Positions 32,667-45,419 of a stretch of 64,000 nucleotides of DNA are shown piece by piece; position 1 is the stretch's first letter; every line of letters begins with the position of its first letter. The DNA comes from Sipunculus nudus (taxonomy: Eukaryota; Annelida; Sipuncula; Golfingiida; Sipunculidae): positions 79,097,300 to 79,161,299 of the forward strand of contig CM049314.1 in NCBI GenBank assembly GCA_026874595.1, written 5' to 3'. The notes beneath the pieces are model-generated. The model ran no database searches, was not told the DNA's origin, and saw only the letters and a program-made list of their open reading frames with translations. Position numbers and translations under genes: made by a program.

Positions 32667-34541
32667 GGTGTTTTCACCGTAAGCAAAGCATAAGCAAAGC
32701 GTAAGCAAACTGTAAGCAAAGGAACTGTGTCTTGATAAATCGTGTTTGCAACTATTTTCTGAAGAAATAATGTATTATTCCACATTCAGAGAATCTATTT
32801 CTGTCGAATATGGTGCAAAACTGTTGAAAAATTGAGGTAAAATATGCAAAAGGATAAAAAAATCCATAATGTTATTTTAAGAAAGTAGCGGATTTTTATA
32901 ATTGTGGTTTTGATTGAACAATTTTACCCTTAATATTTAGATTCCTGATCACTAACAGTAACCATTTTGTTGCCAGGTAAACAGTGTGTGCCCCTATGGG
33001 TCATATTTGTGTGTATTTGTGGAAAAATGCTTAAATTGTGTGGTGTTTTCATAAGCAAATAATAAGCAAAGAATAAGCAAACTGTAAGCAAAGGAACTGT
33101 ATCTTGAACTATCCTTTTTGCATCTATTTTCTGAAGAAATAATGTATTATTCTACTTCCCGGGAATCTATTTCTGTCGAAAACGGTGCAAAACTGTAGAA
33201 AAATTGAGGTAAAATATGCAAAAGGTTCACAAAAATCCACAATGTCACTCTTATAACGTTTCAGAATTTTCTATTTCTGAATTTCATTGAACAATTTTAC
33301 CCTTAATATTTAGATTTCTGATCACTAACAGAAACTATTTTGTAGCCAGGTAAACAGTCTGTGTCCCCATGGGTTATATTTGTGTGTATTTGTAGAATAA
33401 TGCTTAAATTGTGTGGTGTTTTCATCGTAAGCAAAGCATAAGCAAAGCATAAGCAAACTGTAAGCATATGAGCTGTGTCTTAAATATTCCTTTTTGCAAC
33501 TATTTCTTGAAGAAATAATGTATTATTCTACTTCCCGGGAATCTATTTCTGTCTAATATGGTGCAAAACTGTAGAAAAATTGAGGTAAAATATGCAAAAG
33601 GGTCACTAAAATCCACAACGTTACTTTTATAAAGTATCGGAATTTTCTATTTCTGATTTTGCTTAAACGATTTTACCCTTAATTTTTAGATTCACCTTCA
33701 CTGACAGGTGCAATTATATAGCCATGGAAGCAGTCTGTGTCCCTATGGGTTATATTCGTATATATTTATAGAAAAATGCTTAAACTGTGTGGTGTTTTAA
33801 TCGTAAGCAAAGCATAAGCAAAGCGTAAACAAACTGTAAGCTAAGGAACTGTGTCTTGATAAATTGTTTTTGCAACTATTTTCTCAAGAAATAATGTATT
33901 ATTTGACATTCAGGTAATCTATTTCTGTCGAATATGGTGCAAAACTGTAGAAAAATTGAGATGAAATATGCAAAAGGATCACAAAAATCCATGATGTGAC
34001 TTTAAGAAAGCAGCGGATTTTTATAATTGTGGTTTTGATTGAACAATTTTGCCCTTAATATTTAGATTCCTGATCACTAACAGGAACTATTTTTAGCCAG
34101 GTAAACAGTCTGTGCCCCTATGGGTCATATTTGTGTGTATTTGTGGAAAAATGCTTAAATTGTGTGGTGTTTTCATCGTAAGCAAAGCATAAGCAAAGAA
34201 TAAGCAAACTGTAAGCAAAGGAACTGTGTCTTCATAAATCCTTTTTGCAACTTATTTCTTCAGAAATAATGAATTACTCTTCTTCCCGGGTATCTATTTC
34301 TGTCGAACATGGTGCAAAACTGTAGAAAAATTGAGGTAAAATATGCAAAAGGGTCACCAAAATCCACAATGTTACTTTTTTAAAGTATCAGAATTTTCTA
34401 TATCTGATTTTGCTTAAACGATTTTACCCTTAATTTTTAGATTCACCTTCACTGACAGGTGCAATTATATAGCCAGGGAACCAGTCTGTGTCCCTATGGG
34501 TCATATTTGTATATATTTATAGAAAAATGCGTCAGTTTTGA
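32667..34541 (+). repeat. A-B-C-D-H pentamer (1875 bp)
   Basis: Monomer starts 32667, 33042, 33415, 33791, 34166. A carries CCACATTCAGAG and CATAATGTTATTTTAAG, a variant group repeated at 34542 and 36793. The same five monomers follow again from 34542 with one monomer added. Confidence 0.93.
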
Positions 34542-36792
34542 GGTGTTTTCACCGTAAGCAAAGCATAAGCAAAGCGTAAGCAAACTGTAAGCAAAGGAAC
34601 TGTGTCTTGATAAATCGTGTTTGCAACTATTTTCTGAAGAAATAATGTATTATTCCACATTCAGAGAATCTATTTCTGTCGAATATGGTGCAAAACTGTT
34701 GAAAAATTGAGGTAAAATATGCAAAAGGATAAAAAAATCCATAATGTTATTTTAAGAAAGTAGCGGATTTTTATAATTGTGGTTTTGATTGAACAATTTT
34801 ACCCTTAATATTTAGATTCCTGATCACTAACAGTAACCATTTTGTTGCCAGGTAAACAGTGTGTGCGCCTATGGGTCATATTTGTGTGTATTTGTGGAAA
34901 AATGCTTAAATTGTGTGGTGTTTTCATAAGCAAATAATAAGCAAAGAATAAGCAAACTGTAAGCAAAGGAACTGTATCTTGAACTATCCTTTTTGCATCT
35001 ATTTTCTGAAGAAATAATGTATTATTCTACTTCCCGGGAATCTATTTCTGTCGAAAACGGTGCAAAACTGTAGAAAAATTGAGGTAAAATATGCAAAAGG
35101 TTCACAAAAATCCACAATGTCACTCTTATAACGTTTCAGAATTTTCTATTTCTGAATTTCATTGAACAATTTTACCCTTAATATTTAGATTCCTGATCAC
35201 TAACAGAAACTATTTTGTAGCCAGGTAAACAGTCTGTGTCCCCATGGGTTATATTTGTGTGTATTTGTAGAATAATGCTTAAATTGTGTGGTGTTTTCAT
35301 CGTAAGCAAAGCATAAGCAAAGCATAAGCAAACTGTAAGCATATGAGCTGTGTCTTAAATATTCCTTTTTGCAACTATTTCTTGAAGAAATAATGTATTA
35401 TTCTACTTCCCGGGAATCTATTTCCGTCTAATATGGTGCAAAACTGTAGAAAAATTGAGGTAAAATATGCAAAAGGTTCACAAAAATCCACAATGTCACT
35501 CTTATAACGTTTCAGAATTTTCTATTTCTGAATTTCATTGAACAATTTTACCCTTAATATTTAGATTTCTGATCACTAACAGAAACTATTTTGTAGCCAG
35601 GTAAACAGTCTGTGTCCCCATGGGTTATATTTGTGTGTATTTGTAGAATAATGCTTAAATTGTGTGGTGTTTTCATCGTAAGCAAAGCATAAGCAAAGCA
35701 TAAGCAAACTGTAAGCATATGAGCTGTGTCTTAAATATTCCTTTTTGCAACTATTTCTTGAAGAAATAATGTATTATTCTACTTCCCGGGAATCTATTTC
35801 TGTCTAATATGGTGCAAAACTGTAGAAAAATTGAGGTAAAATATGCAAAAGGGTCACTAAAATCCACAACGTTACTTTTATAAAGTATCGGAATTTTCTA
35901 TTTCTGATTTTGCTTAAACGATTTTACCCTTAATTTTTAGATTCACCTTCACTGACAGGTGCAGTTATATAGCCATGGAAGCAGTCTGTGTCCCTATGGG
36001 TTATATTCGTATATATTTATAGAAAAATGCTTAAACTGTGTGGTGTTTTAATCGTAAGCAAAGCATAAGCAAAGCGTAAACAAACTGTAAGCTAAGGAAC
36101 TGTGTCTTGATAAATTGTTTTTGCAACTATTTTCTCAAGAAATAATGTATTATTTGACATTCAGGTAATCTATTTCTGTCGAATATGGTGCAAAACTGTA
36201 GAAAAATTGAGATGAAATATGCAAAAGGATCACAAAAATCCATGATGTGACTTTAAGAAAGCAGCGGATTTTTATAATTGTGGTTTTGATTGAACAATTT
36301 TGCCCTTAATATTTAGATTCCTGATCACTAACAGGAACTATTTTTAGCCAGGTAAACAGTCTGTGCCCCTATGGGTCATATTTGTGTGTATTTGTGGAAA
36401 AATGCTTAAATTGTGTGGTGTTTTCATCGTAAGCAAAGCATAAGCAAAGAATAAGCAAACTGTAAGCAAAGAAACTGTGTCTTCATAAATCCTTTTTGCA
36501 ACTTATTTCTTCAGAAATAATGAATTACTCTTCTTCCCGGGTATCTATTTCTGTCGAACATGGTGCAAAACTGTAGAAAAATTGAGGTAAAATATGCAAA
36601 AGGGTCACCAAAATCCACAATGTTACTTTTTTAAAGTATCAGAATTTTCTATATCTGATTTTGCTTAAACGATTTTACCCTTAATTTTTAGATTCACCTT
36701 CACTGACAGGTGCAATTATATAGCCAGGGAACCAGTCTGTGTCCCTATGGGTCATATTTGTATATATTTATAGAAAAATGCGTCAGTTTTGA
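34542..36792 (+). repeat. Hexamer A-B-(C/B)-C-D-H (2251 bp)
   Basis: Monomer starts 34542, 34917, 35290, 35666, 36042, 36417. A pentamer with one extra monomer: the chimera at 35290 has a C head (with CCGTCTAATATGG) and a B tail, so B tail and C head are each present twice. This is the expected product of an unequal exchange between a C and a B inside GAGGTAAAATATGCAAAAGG. Confidence 0.92.
35290..35665 (+). repeat. Chimeric monomer C head / B tail
   Basis: C head through CCGTCTAATATGG and GAGGTAAAATATGC, then B from GGTTCACAAAAATCC near 35475. It is the extra monomer of the hexamer at 34542. Confidence 0.9.
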
Positions 36793-37916
36793 GGTGTTTT
36801 CACCGTAAGCAAAGCATAAGCAAAGCGTAAGCAAACTGTAAGCAAAGGAACTGTGTCTTGATAAATCGTGTTTGCAACTTTTTTCTGAAGAAATAATGTA
36901 TTATTCCACATTCAGAGAATCTATTTCTGTCGAATATGGTGCAAAACTGTTGAAAAATTGAGGTAAAATATGCAAAAGGATAAAAAAATCCATAATGTTA
37001 TTTTAAGAAAGTAGCGGATTTTTATAATTGTGGTTTTGATTGAACAATTTTACCCTTAATATTTAGATTCCTGATCACTAACAGTAACCATTTTGTTGCC
37101 AGGTAAACAGTGTGTGCCCCTATGGGTCATATTTGTGTGTATTTGTGGAAAAATGCTTAAATTGTGTGGTGTTTTCATAAGCAAATAATAAGCAAAGAAT
37201 AAGCAAACTGTAAGCAAAGGAACTGTATCTTGAACTATCCTTTTTGCATCTATTTTCTGAAGAAATAATGTATTATTCTACTTCCCGGGAATCTATTTCT
37301 GTCGAAAACGGTGCAAAACTGTAGAAAAATTGAGGTAAAATATGCAAAAGGTTCACAAAAATCCACAATGTCACTCTTATAACGTTTCAGAATTTTCTAT
37401 TTCTGAATTTCATTGAACAATTTTACCCTTAATATTTAGATTCCTGATCACTAACAGAAACTATTTTGTAGCCAGGTAAACAGTCTGTGTCCCCATGGGT
37501 TATATTTGTGTGTATTTGTAGAATAATGCTTAAATTGTGTGGTGTTTTCATCGTAAGCAAAGCATAAGCAAAGCATAAGCAAACTGTAAGCATATGAGCT
37601 GTGTCTTAAATATTCCTTTTTGCAACTATTTCTTGAAGAAATAATGTATTATTCTACTTCCCGGGAATCTATTTCCGTCTAATATGGTGCAAAACTGTAG
37701 AAAAATTGAGGTAAAATATGCAAAAGGGTCACTAAAATCCACAACGTTACTTTTATAAAGTATCGGAATTTTCTATTTTTGATTTTGCTTAAACGATTTT
37801 ACCCTTAATTTTTAGATTCACCTTCACTGACAGGTGCAATTATATAGCCATGGAAGCAGTCTGTGTCCCTATGGGTTATATTCGTATATATTTATAGAAA
37901 AATGCTTAAACTGTGT

Positions 37917-38292
37917 GGTGTTTTAATCGTAAGCAAAGCATAAGCAAAGCGTAAGCAAACTGTAAGCTAAGGAACTGAGTCTTGATAAATTGTTTTTGCA
38001 ACTATTTTCTCAAGAAATAATGTATTATTTGACATTCAGGTAATCTATTTCTGTCGAATATGGTGCAAAACTGTAGAAAAATTGAGGTAAAATATGCAAA
38101 AGGGTCACTAAAATCCACAACGTTACTTTTATAAAGTATCGGAATTTTCTATTTCTGATTTTGCTTAAACGATTTTACCCTTAATTTTTAGATTCACCTT
38201 CACTGACAGGTGCAATTATATAGCCATGGAAGCAGTCTGTGTCCCTATGGGTTATATTCGTATATATTTTTAGAAAAATGCTTAAACTGTGT
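37917..38292 (+). repeat. Chimeric monomer D head / C tail
   Basis: D head (GTAAGCTAAGG, ATTTGACATTCAGG) switching at the GTAGAAAAATTGAGGTAAAA block near 38075-38095 to a C tail (GGGTCACTAAAATCC). An identical chimera lies at 40543-40918 in the duplicated heptamer. Confidence 0.9.
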
Positions 38293-39043
38293 GGTGTTTT
38301 AATCGTAAGCAAAGCATAAGCAAAGCGTAAACAAACTGTAAGCTAAGGAACTGTGTCTTGATAAATTGTTTTTGCAACTATTTTCTCAAGAAATAATGTA
38401 TTATTTGACATTCAGGTAATCTATTTCTGTCGAATATGGTGCAAAACTGTAGAAAAATTGAGATGAAATATGCAAAAGGATCACAAAAATCCATGATGTG
38501 ACTTTAAGAAAGTAGCGGATTTTTATAATTGTGGTTTTGATTGAACAATTTTGCCCTTAATATTTAGATTCCTGATCACTAACAGGAACTATTTTTAGCC
38601 AGGTAAACAGTCTGTGCCCCTATGGGTCATATTTGTGTGTATTTGTGGAAAAATGCTTAAATTGTGTGGTGTTTTCATCGTAAGCAAAGCATAAGCAAAG
38701 AATAAGCAAACTGTAAGCAAAGGAACTGTGTCTTCATAAATCCTTTTTGCAACTTATTTCTTCAGAAATAATGAATTACTCTTCTTCCCGGGTATCTATT
38801 TCTGTCGAACATGGTGCAAAACTGTAGAAAAATTGAGGTAAAATATGCAAAAGGGTCACCAAAATCCACAATGTTACTTTTTTAAAGTATCAGAATTTTC
38901 TATATCTGATTTTGCTTAAACGATTTTACCCTTAATTTTTAGATTCACCTTCACTGACAGGTGCAATTATATAGCCAGGGAACCAGTCTGTGTCCCTATG
39001 GGTCATATTTGTATATATTTATAGAAAAATGCGTCAGTTTTGA

Positions 39044-39418
39044 GGTGTTTTCACCGTAAGCAAAGCATAAGCAAAGCGTAAGCAAACTGTAAGCAAAGGA
39101 ACTGTGTCTTGATAAATCGTGTTTGCAACTATTTTCTGAAGAAATAATGTATTATTCGACATTCAGAGAATCTATTTCTGTCGAATATGGTGCAAAACTG
39201 TTGAAAAATTGAGGTAAAATATGCAAAAGGATAAAAAAATCCATAATGTTATTTTAAGAAAGTAGCGGATTTTTATAATTGTGGTTTTGATTGAACAATT
39301 TTACCCTTAATTTTTAGATTCACCTTCACTGACAGGTGCAATTATATAGCCATGGAAGCAGTCTGTGTCCCTATGGGTTATATTCGTATATATTTATAGA
39401 AAAATGCTTAAACTGTGT
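39044..39418 (+). repeat. Chimeric monomer A head / C tail
   Basis: A head to GATTGAACAATTTTACCC, then C from AATTTTTAGATTCACC near 39308. The same chimera recurs at 41670-42044. Confidence 0.9.
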
Positions 39419-39793
39419 GGTGTTTTAATCGTAAGCAAAGCATAAGCAAAGCGTAAGCAAACTGTAAGCTAAGGAACTGTGTCTTGATAAATTGTTTTTG
39501 CAACTATTTTCTCAAGAAATAATGTATTATTTGACATTCAGGTAATCTATTTCTGTCGAATATGGTGCAAAACTGTAGAAAAATTGAGATGAAATATGCA
39601 AAAGGATCACAAAAATCCATGATGTGACTTTAAGAAAGTAGCGGATATTTATAATTGTGGTTTTGATTGAACAATTTTGCCCTTAATATTTAGATTCCTG
39701 ATCACTAACAGGAACTATTTTTAGCCAGGTAAACAGTCTGTGCCCCTATGGGTCATATTTGTGTGTATTTGTGGAAAAATGCTTAAATTGTGT

Positions 39794-42419
39794 GGTGTTT
39801 TCATAAGCAAATAATAAGCAAAGAATAAGCAAACTGTAAGCAAAGGAACTGTATCTTGAACTATCCTTTTTGCATCTATTTTCTGAAGAAATAATGTATT
39901 ATTCTACTTCCCGGGAATCTATTTCTGTCGAAAACGGTGCAAAACTGTAGAAAAATTGAGGTAAAATATGCAAAAGGTTCACAAAAATCCACAATGTCAC
40001 TCTTATAACGTTTCAGAATTTTCTATTTCTGAATTTCATTGAACAATTTTACCCTTAATATTTAGATTCCTGATCACTAACAGAAACTATTTTGTAGCCA
40101 GGTAAACAGTCTGTGTCCCCATGGGTTATATTTGTGTGTATTTGTAGAATAATGCTTAAATTGTGTGGTGTTTTCATCGTAAGCAAAGCATAAGCAAAGC
40201 ATAAGCAAACTGTAAGCATATGAGCTGTGTCTTAAATATTCCTTTTTGCAACTATTTCTTGAAGAAATAATGTATTATTCTACTTCCCGGGAATCTATTT
40301 CCGTCTAATATGGTGCAAAACTGTAGAAAAATTGAGGTAAAATATGCAAAAGGGTCACTAAAATCCACAACGTTACTTTTATAAAGTATCGGAATTTTCT
40401 ATTTTTGATTTTGCTTAAACGATTTTACCCTTAATTTTTAGATTCACCTTCACTGACAGGTGCAATTATATAGCCATGGAAGCAGTCTGTGTCCCTATGG
40501 GTTATATTCGTATATATTTATAGAAAAATGCTTAAACTGTGTGGTGTTTTAATCGTAAGCAAAGCATAAGCAAAGCGTAAGCAAACTGTAAGCTAAGGAA
40601 CTGAGTCTTGATAAATTGTTTTTGCAACTATTTTCTCAAGAAATAATGTATTATTTGACATTCAGGTAATCTATTTCTGTCGAATATGGTGCAAAACTGT
40701 AGAAAAATTGAGGTAAAATATGCAAAAGGGTCACTAAAATCCACAACGTTACTTTTATAAAGTATCGGAATTTTCTATTTCTGATTTTGCTTAAACGATT
40801 TTACCCTTAATTTTTAGATTCACCTTCACTGACAGGTGCAATTATATAGCCATGGAAGCAGTCTGTGTCCCTATGGGTTATATTCGTATATATTTTTAGA
40901 AAAATGCTTAAACTGTGTGGTGTTTTAATCGTAAGCAAAGCATAAGCAAAGCGTAAACAAACTGTAAGCTAAGGAACTGTGTCTTGATAAATTGTTTTTG
41001 CAACTATTTTCTCAAGAAATAATGTATTATTTGACATTCAGGTAATCTATTTCTGTCGAATATGGTGCAAAACTGTAGAAAAATTGAGATGAAATATGCA
41101 AAAGGATCACAAAAATCCATGATGTGACTTTAAGAAAGTAGCGGATTTTTATAATTGTGGTTTTGATTGAACAATTTTGCCCTTAATATTTAGATTCCTG
41201 ATCACTAACAGGAACTATTTTTAGCCAGGTAAACAGTCTGTGCCCCTATGGGTCATATTTGTGTGTATTTGTGGAAAAATGCTTAAATTGTGTGGTGTTT
41301 TCATCGTAAGCAAAGCATAAGCAAAGAATAAGCAAACTGTAAGCAAAGGAACTGTGTCTTCATAAATCCTTTTTGCAACTTATTTCTTCAGAAATAATGA
41401 ATTACTCTTCTTCCCGGGTATCTATTTCTGTCGAACATGGTGCAAAACTGTAGAAAAATTGAGGTAAAATATGCAAAAGGGTCACCAAAATCCACAATGT
41501 TACTTTTTTCAAGTATCAGAATTTTCTATATCTGATTTTGCTTAAACGATTTTACCCTTAATTTTTAGATTCACCTTCACTGACAGGTGCAATTATATAG
41601 CCAGGGAACCAGTCTGTGTCCCTATGGGTCATATTTGTATATATTTATAGAAAAATGCGTCAGTTTTGAGGTGTTTTCACCGTAAGCAAAGCATAAGCAA
41701 AGCGTAAGCAAACTGTAAGCAAAGGAACTGTGTCTTGATAAATCGTGTTTGCAACTATTTTCTGAAGAAATAATGTATTATTCGACATTCAGAGAATCTA
41801 TTTCTGTCGAATATGGTGCAAAACTGTTGAAAAATTGAGGTAAAATATGCAAAAGGATAAAAAAATCCATAATGTTATTTTAAGAAAGTAGCGGATTTTT
41901 ATAATTGTGGTTTTGATTGAACAATTTTACCCTTAATTTTTAGATTCACCTTCACTGACAGGTGCAATTATATAGCCATGGAAGCAGTCTGTGTCCCTAT
42001 GGGTTATATTCGTATATATTTATAGAAAAATGCTTAAACTGTGTGGTGTTTTAATCGTAAGCAAAGCATAAGCAAAGCGTAAGCAAACTGTAAGCTAAGG
42101 AACTGTGTCTTGATAAATTGTTTTTGCAACTATTTTCTCAAGAAATAATGTATTATTTGACATTCAGGTAATCTATTTCTGTCGAATATGGTGCAAAACT
42201 GTAGAAAAATTGAGATGAAATATGCAAAAGGATCACAAAAATCCATGATGTGACTTTAAGAAAGTAGCGGATATTTATAATTGTGGTTTTGATTGAACAA
42301 TTTTGCCCTTAATATTTAGATTCCTGATCACTAACAGGAACTATTTTTAGCCAGGTAAACAGTCTGTGCCCCTATGGGTCATATTTGTGTGTATTTGTGG
42401 AAAAATGCTTAAATTGTGT
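39794..42419 (+). repeat. 2626-bp heptamer, copy 2: B-C-(D/C)-D-H-(A/C)-D
   Basis: Monomer starts 39794, 40167, 40543, 40919, 41294, 41670, 42045, each 2626 bp after copy 1. Both chimeric monomers and both markers (T at 40896, A at 42273) are copied, so the exchanges that made the chimeras preceded this duplication. Confidence 0.93.
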
Positions 42420-45043
42420 GGTGTTTTCATCGTAAGCAAAGCATAAGCAAAGCATAAGCAAACTGTAAGCATATGAGCTGTGTCTTAAATATTCCTTTTT
42501 GCAACTATTTCTTGAAGAAATAATGTATTATTCTACTTCCCGGGAATCTATTTCTGTCTAATATGGTGCAAAACTGTAGAAAAATTGAGGTAAAATATGC
42601 AAAAGGGTCACTAAAATCCACAATGTTACTTTTATAAAGTATCGGAATTTTCTATTTTTGATTTTGCTTAAACGATTTTACCCTTAATTTTTAGATTCAC
42701 CTTCACTGACAGGTGCAATTATATAGCCATGGAAGCAGTCTGTGTCCCTATGGGTTATATTCGTATATATTTATAGAAAAATGCTTAAACTGTGTGGTGT
42801 TTTAATCGTAAGCAAAGCATAAGCAAAGCGTAAGCAAACTGTAAGCAAAGGAACTGTGTCTTGATAAATGCTTTTTGCAACTATGTTCTGAAGAAATAAT
42901 GTATTATTTGACATTCAGGTAATCTATTTCTGTCGAATATGGTGCAAAACTGTAGAAAAATTGAGATGAAATATGCAAAAGGATCACAAAAATCCATGAT
43001 GTGACTTTAAGAAAGTAGCGGATTTTTATAATTGTGGTTTTGATTGAACAATTTTGCCCTTAATATTTAGATTCCTGATCACTAACAGGAACTATTTTTA
43101 GCCAGGTAAACAGTCTGTGCCCCTATGGGTCATATTTGTGTGAGTTTGTGGAAAAATGCTTAAATTGTGTGGTGTTTTCATCGTAAGCAAAGCATAAGCA
43201 AAGAATAAGCAAACTGTAAGCAAAGGAACTGTCTTCATAAATCCTTTTTGCAACTTATTTCTTCAGAAATAATGAATTACTCTTCTTCCCGGGTATCTAT
43301 TTCTGTCGAACATGGTGCAAAACTGTAGAAAAATTGAGGTAAAATATGCAAAAGGGTCGCCAAAATCCACAATGTTACTTTTTTAAAGTATCAGAATTTT
43401 CTATATCTGATTTTGCTTAAACGATTTTACCCTTAATTTTTAGATTCACCTTCACTGACAGGTGCAATTATATAGCCAGGGAACCAGTCTGTGTCCCTAT
43501 GGGTCATATTTGTATATATTTATAGAAAAATGCGTCAGTTTTGAGGTGTTTTCACCGTAAGCAAAGCATAAGCAAAGCGTAAGCAAACTGTAAGCAAAGG
43601 AACTGTGTCTTGATAAATCGTGTTTGCAACTATTTTCTGAAGAAATAATGTATTATTCGACATTCAGAGAATCTATTTCTGTCGAATATGGTGCAAAACT
43701 GTTGAAAAATTGAGGTAAAATATGCAAAAGGATAAAAGAATCCATAATGTCATTTTAAGAAAGTAGCGGATTTTTATAATTGTGGTTTTGATTGAACAAT
43801 TTTACCCTAAATATTTAGATTCCTGATCACTAACAGTAACCATTTTGTTGCCAGGTAAACAGTGTGTGCCCCTATGGGTCATATTTGTGTGTATTTGTGG
43901 AAAAATGCTTAAATTGTGTGGTGTTTTCATAAGCAAAGAATAAGCAAAGAATAAGCAAACTGTAAGCAAAGGAACTGTATCTTGAACTATCCTTTTTGCA
44001 TCTATTTTCTGAAGAAATAATGTATTATTCTACTTCCCGGGAATCTATTTCTGTCGAAAACGCTGCAAAACTGTAGAAAAATTGAGGTAAAATATGCAAA
44101 AGGTTCACAAAAATCCACAATGTCACTCTTATAACGTTTCAGAATTTTCTATTTCTGAATTTCATTGAACAATTTTACCCTTAATATTTAGATTCCTGAT
44201 CACTAACAGAAACTATTTTGTAGCCAGGTAAACAGTCTGTGTCCCCATGGGTTATATTTGTGTGTATTTGTAGAATAATGCTTAAATTGTGTGGTGTTTT
44301 CATCGTAAGCAAAGCATAAGCAAAGCATAAGCAAACTGTAAGCATATGAGCTGTGTCTTAAATATTCCTTTTTGCAACTATTTCTTGAAGAAATAATGTA
44401 TTATTCTACTTCCCGGGAATCTATTTCTGTCTAATATGGTGCAAAACTGTAGAAAAATTGAGGTAAAATATGCAAAAGGGTCACTAAAATCCACAACGTT
44501 ACTTTTATAAAGTATCGGAATTTTCTATTTCTTATTTTGCTTAAACGATTTTACCCTTAATTTTTAGATTCACCTTCACTGACAGGTGCAATTATATAGC
44601 CATGGAAGCAGTCTGTGTCCCTATGGGTTATATTCGTATATATTTATAGAAAAATGCTTAAACTGTGTGGTGTTTTAATCGTAAGCAAAGCATAAGCAAA
44701 GCGTAAGCAAACTGTAAGCTAAGGAACTGTGTCTTGATAAATTGTTTTTGCAACTATTTTCTCAAGAAATAATGTATTATTTGACATTCAGGTAATCTAT
44801 TTCTGTCGAATATGGTGCAAAACTGTAGAAAAATTGAGATGAAATATGCAAAAGGATCACAAAAATCCATGATGTGATTTTAAGAAAGTAGCGGATATTT
44901 ATAATTGTGGTTTTGATTGAACAATTTTGCCCTTAATATTTAGATTCCTGATCACTAACAGGAACTATTTTTAGCCAGGTAAACAGTCTGTGCCCCTATG
45001 GGTCATATTTGTGTGTATTTGTGGAAAAATGCTTAAATTGTGT
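42420..45043 (+). repeat. 2624-bp heptamer, copy 1: C-D-H-A-B-C-D
   Basis: Monomer starts 42420, 42796, 43171, 43545, 43920, 44293, 44669. H at 43171 has lost two bases (GAACTGTCTTC), giving 2624 bp. D at 42796 has an otherwise left-domain head (AAATGCTTTTTGC) and a private CTATGTTCTGAAG. Confidence 0.92.
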
Positions 45044-45419
45044 GGTGTTTTCATCGTAAGCAAAGCATAAGCAAAGAATAAGCAAACTGTAAGCAAAGGA
45101 ACTGTGTCTTCATAAATCCTTTTTGCAACTTATTTCTTCAGAAATAATGAATTACTCTTCTTCCCGGGTATCTATTTCTGTCTAATATGGTGCAAAACTG
45201 TAGAAAAATTGAGGTAAAATATGCAAAAGGGTCACTAAAATCCACAATGTTACTTTTATAAAGTATCGGAATTTTCTATTTTTGATTTTGCTTAAACGAT
45301 TTTACCCTTAATTTTTAGATTCACCTTCACTGACAGGTGCAATTATATAGCCATGGAAGCAGTCTGTGTCCCTATGGGTTATATTCGTATATATTTATAG
45401 AAAAATGCTTAAACTGTGT
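45044..45419 (+). repeat. Chimeric monomer H head / C tail
   Basis: H head (ATTTCTTCAG, ATGAATTACTC, CCCGGGTATC) switching within CTATTTCTGTC near 45173-45183 to C (TAATATGG, CACTAAAATCC). It is the joint between the two 2624-bp copies. Confidence 0.9.

Larger units (their letters stand above)
37168..39793 (+). repeat. 2626-bp heptamer, copy 1: B-C-(D/C)-D-H-(A/C)-D
   Basis: Monomer starts 37168, 37541, 37917, 38293, 38668, 39044, 39419. Contains two chimeras (37917 D/C and 39044 A/C). Markers repeated exactly 2626 bp later are T at 38270 (TATATTTTTAG) and A at 39647 (GCGGATATTT). Confidence 0.93.
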
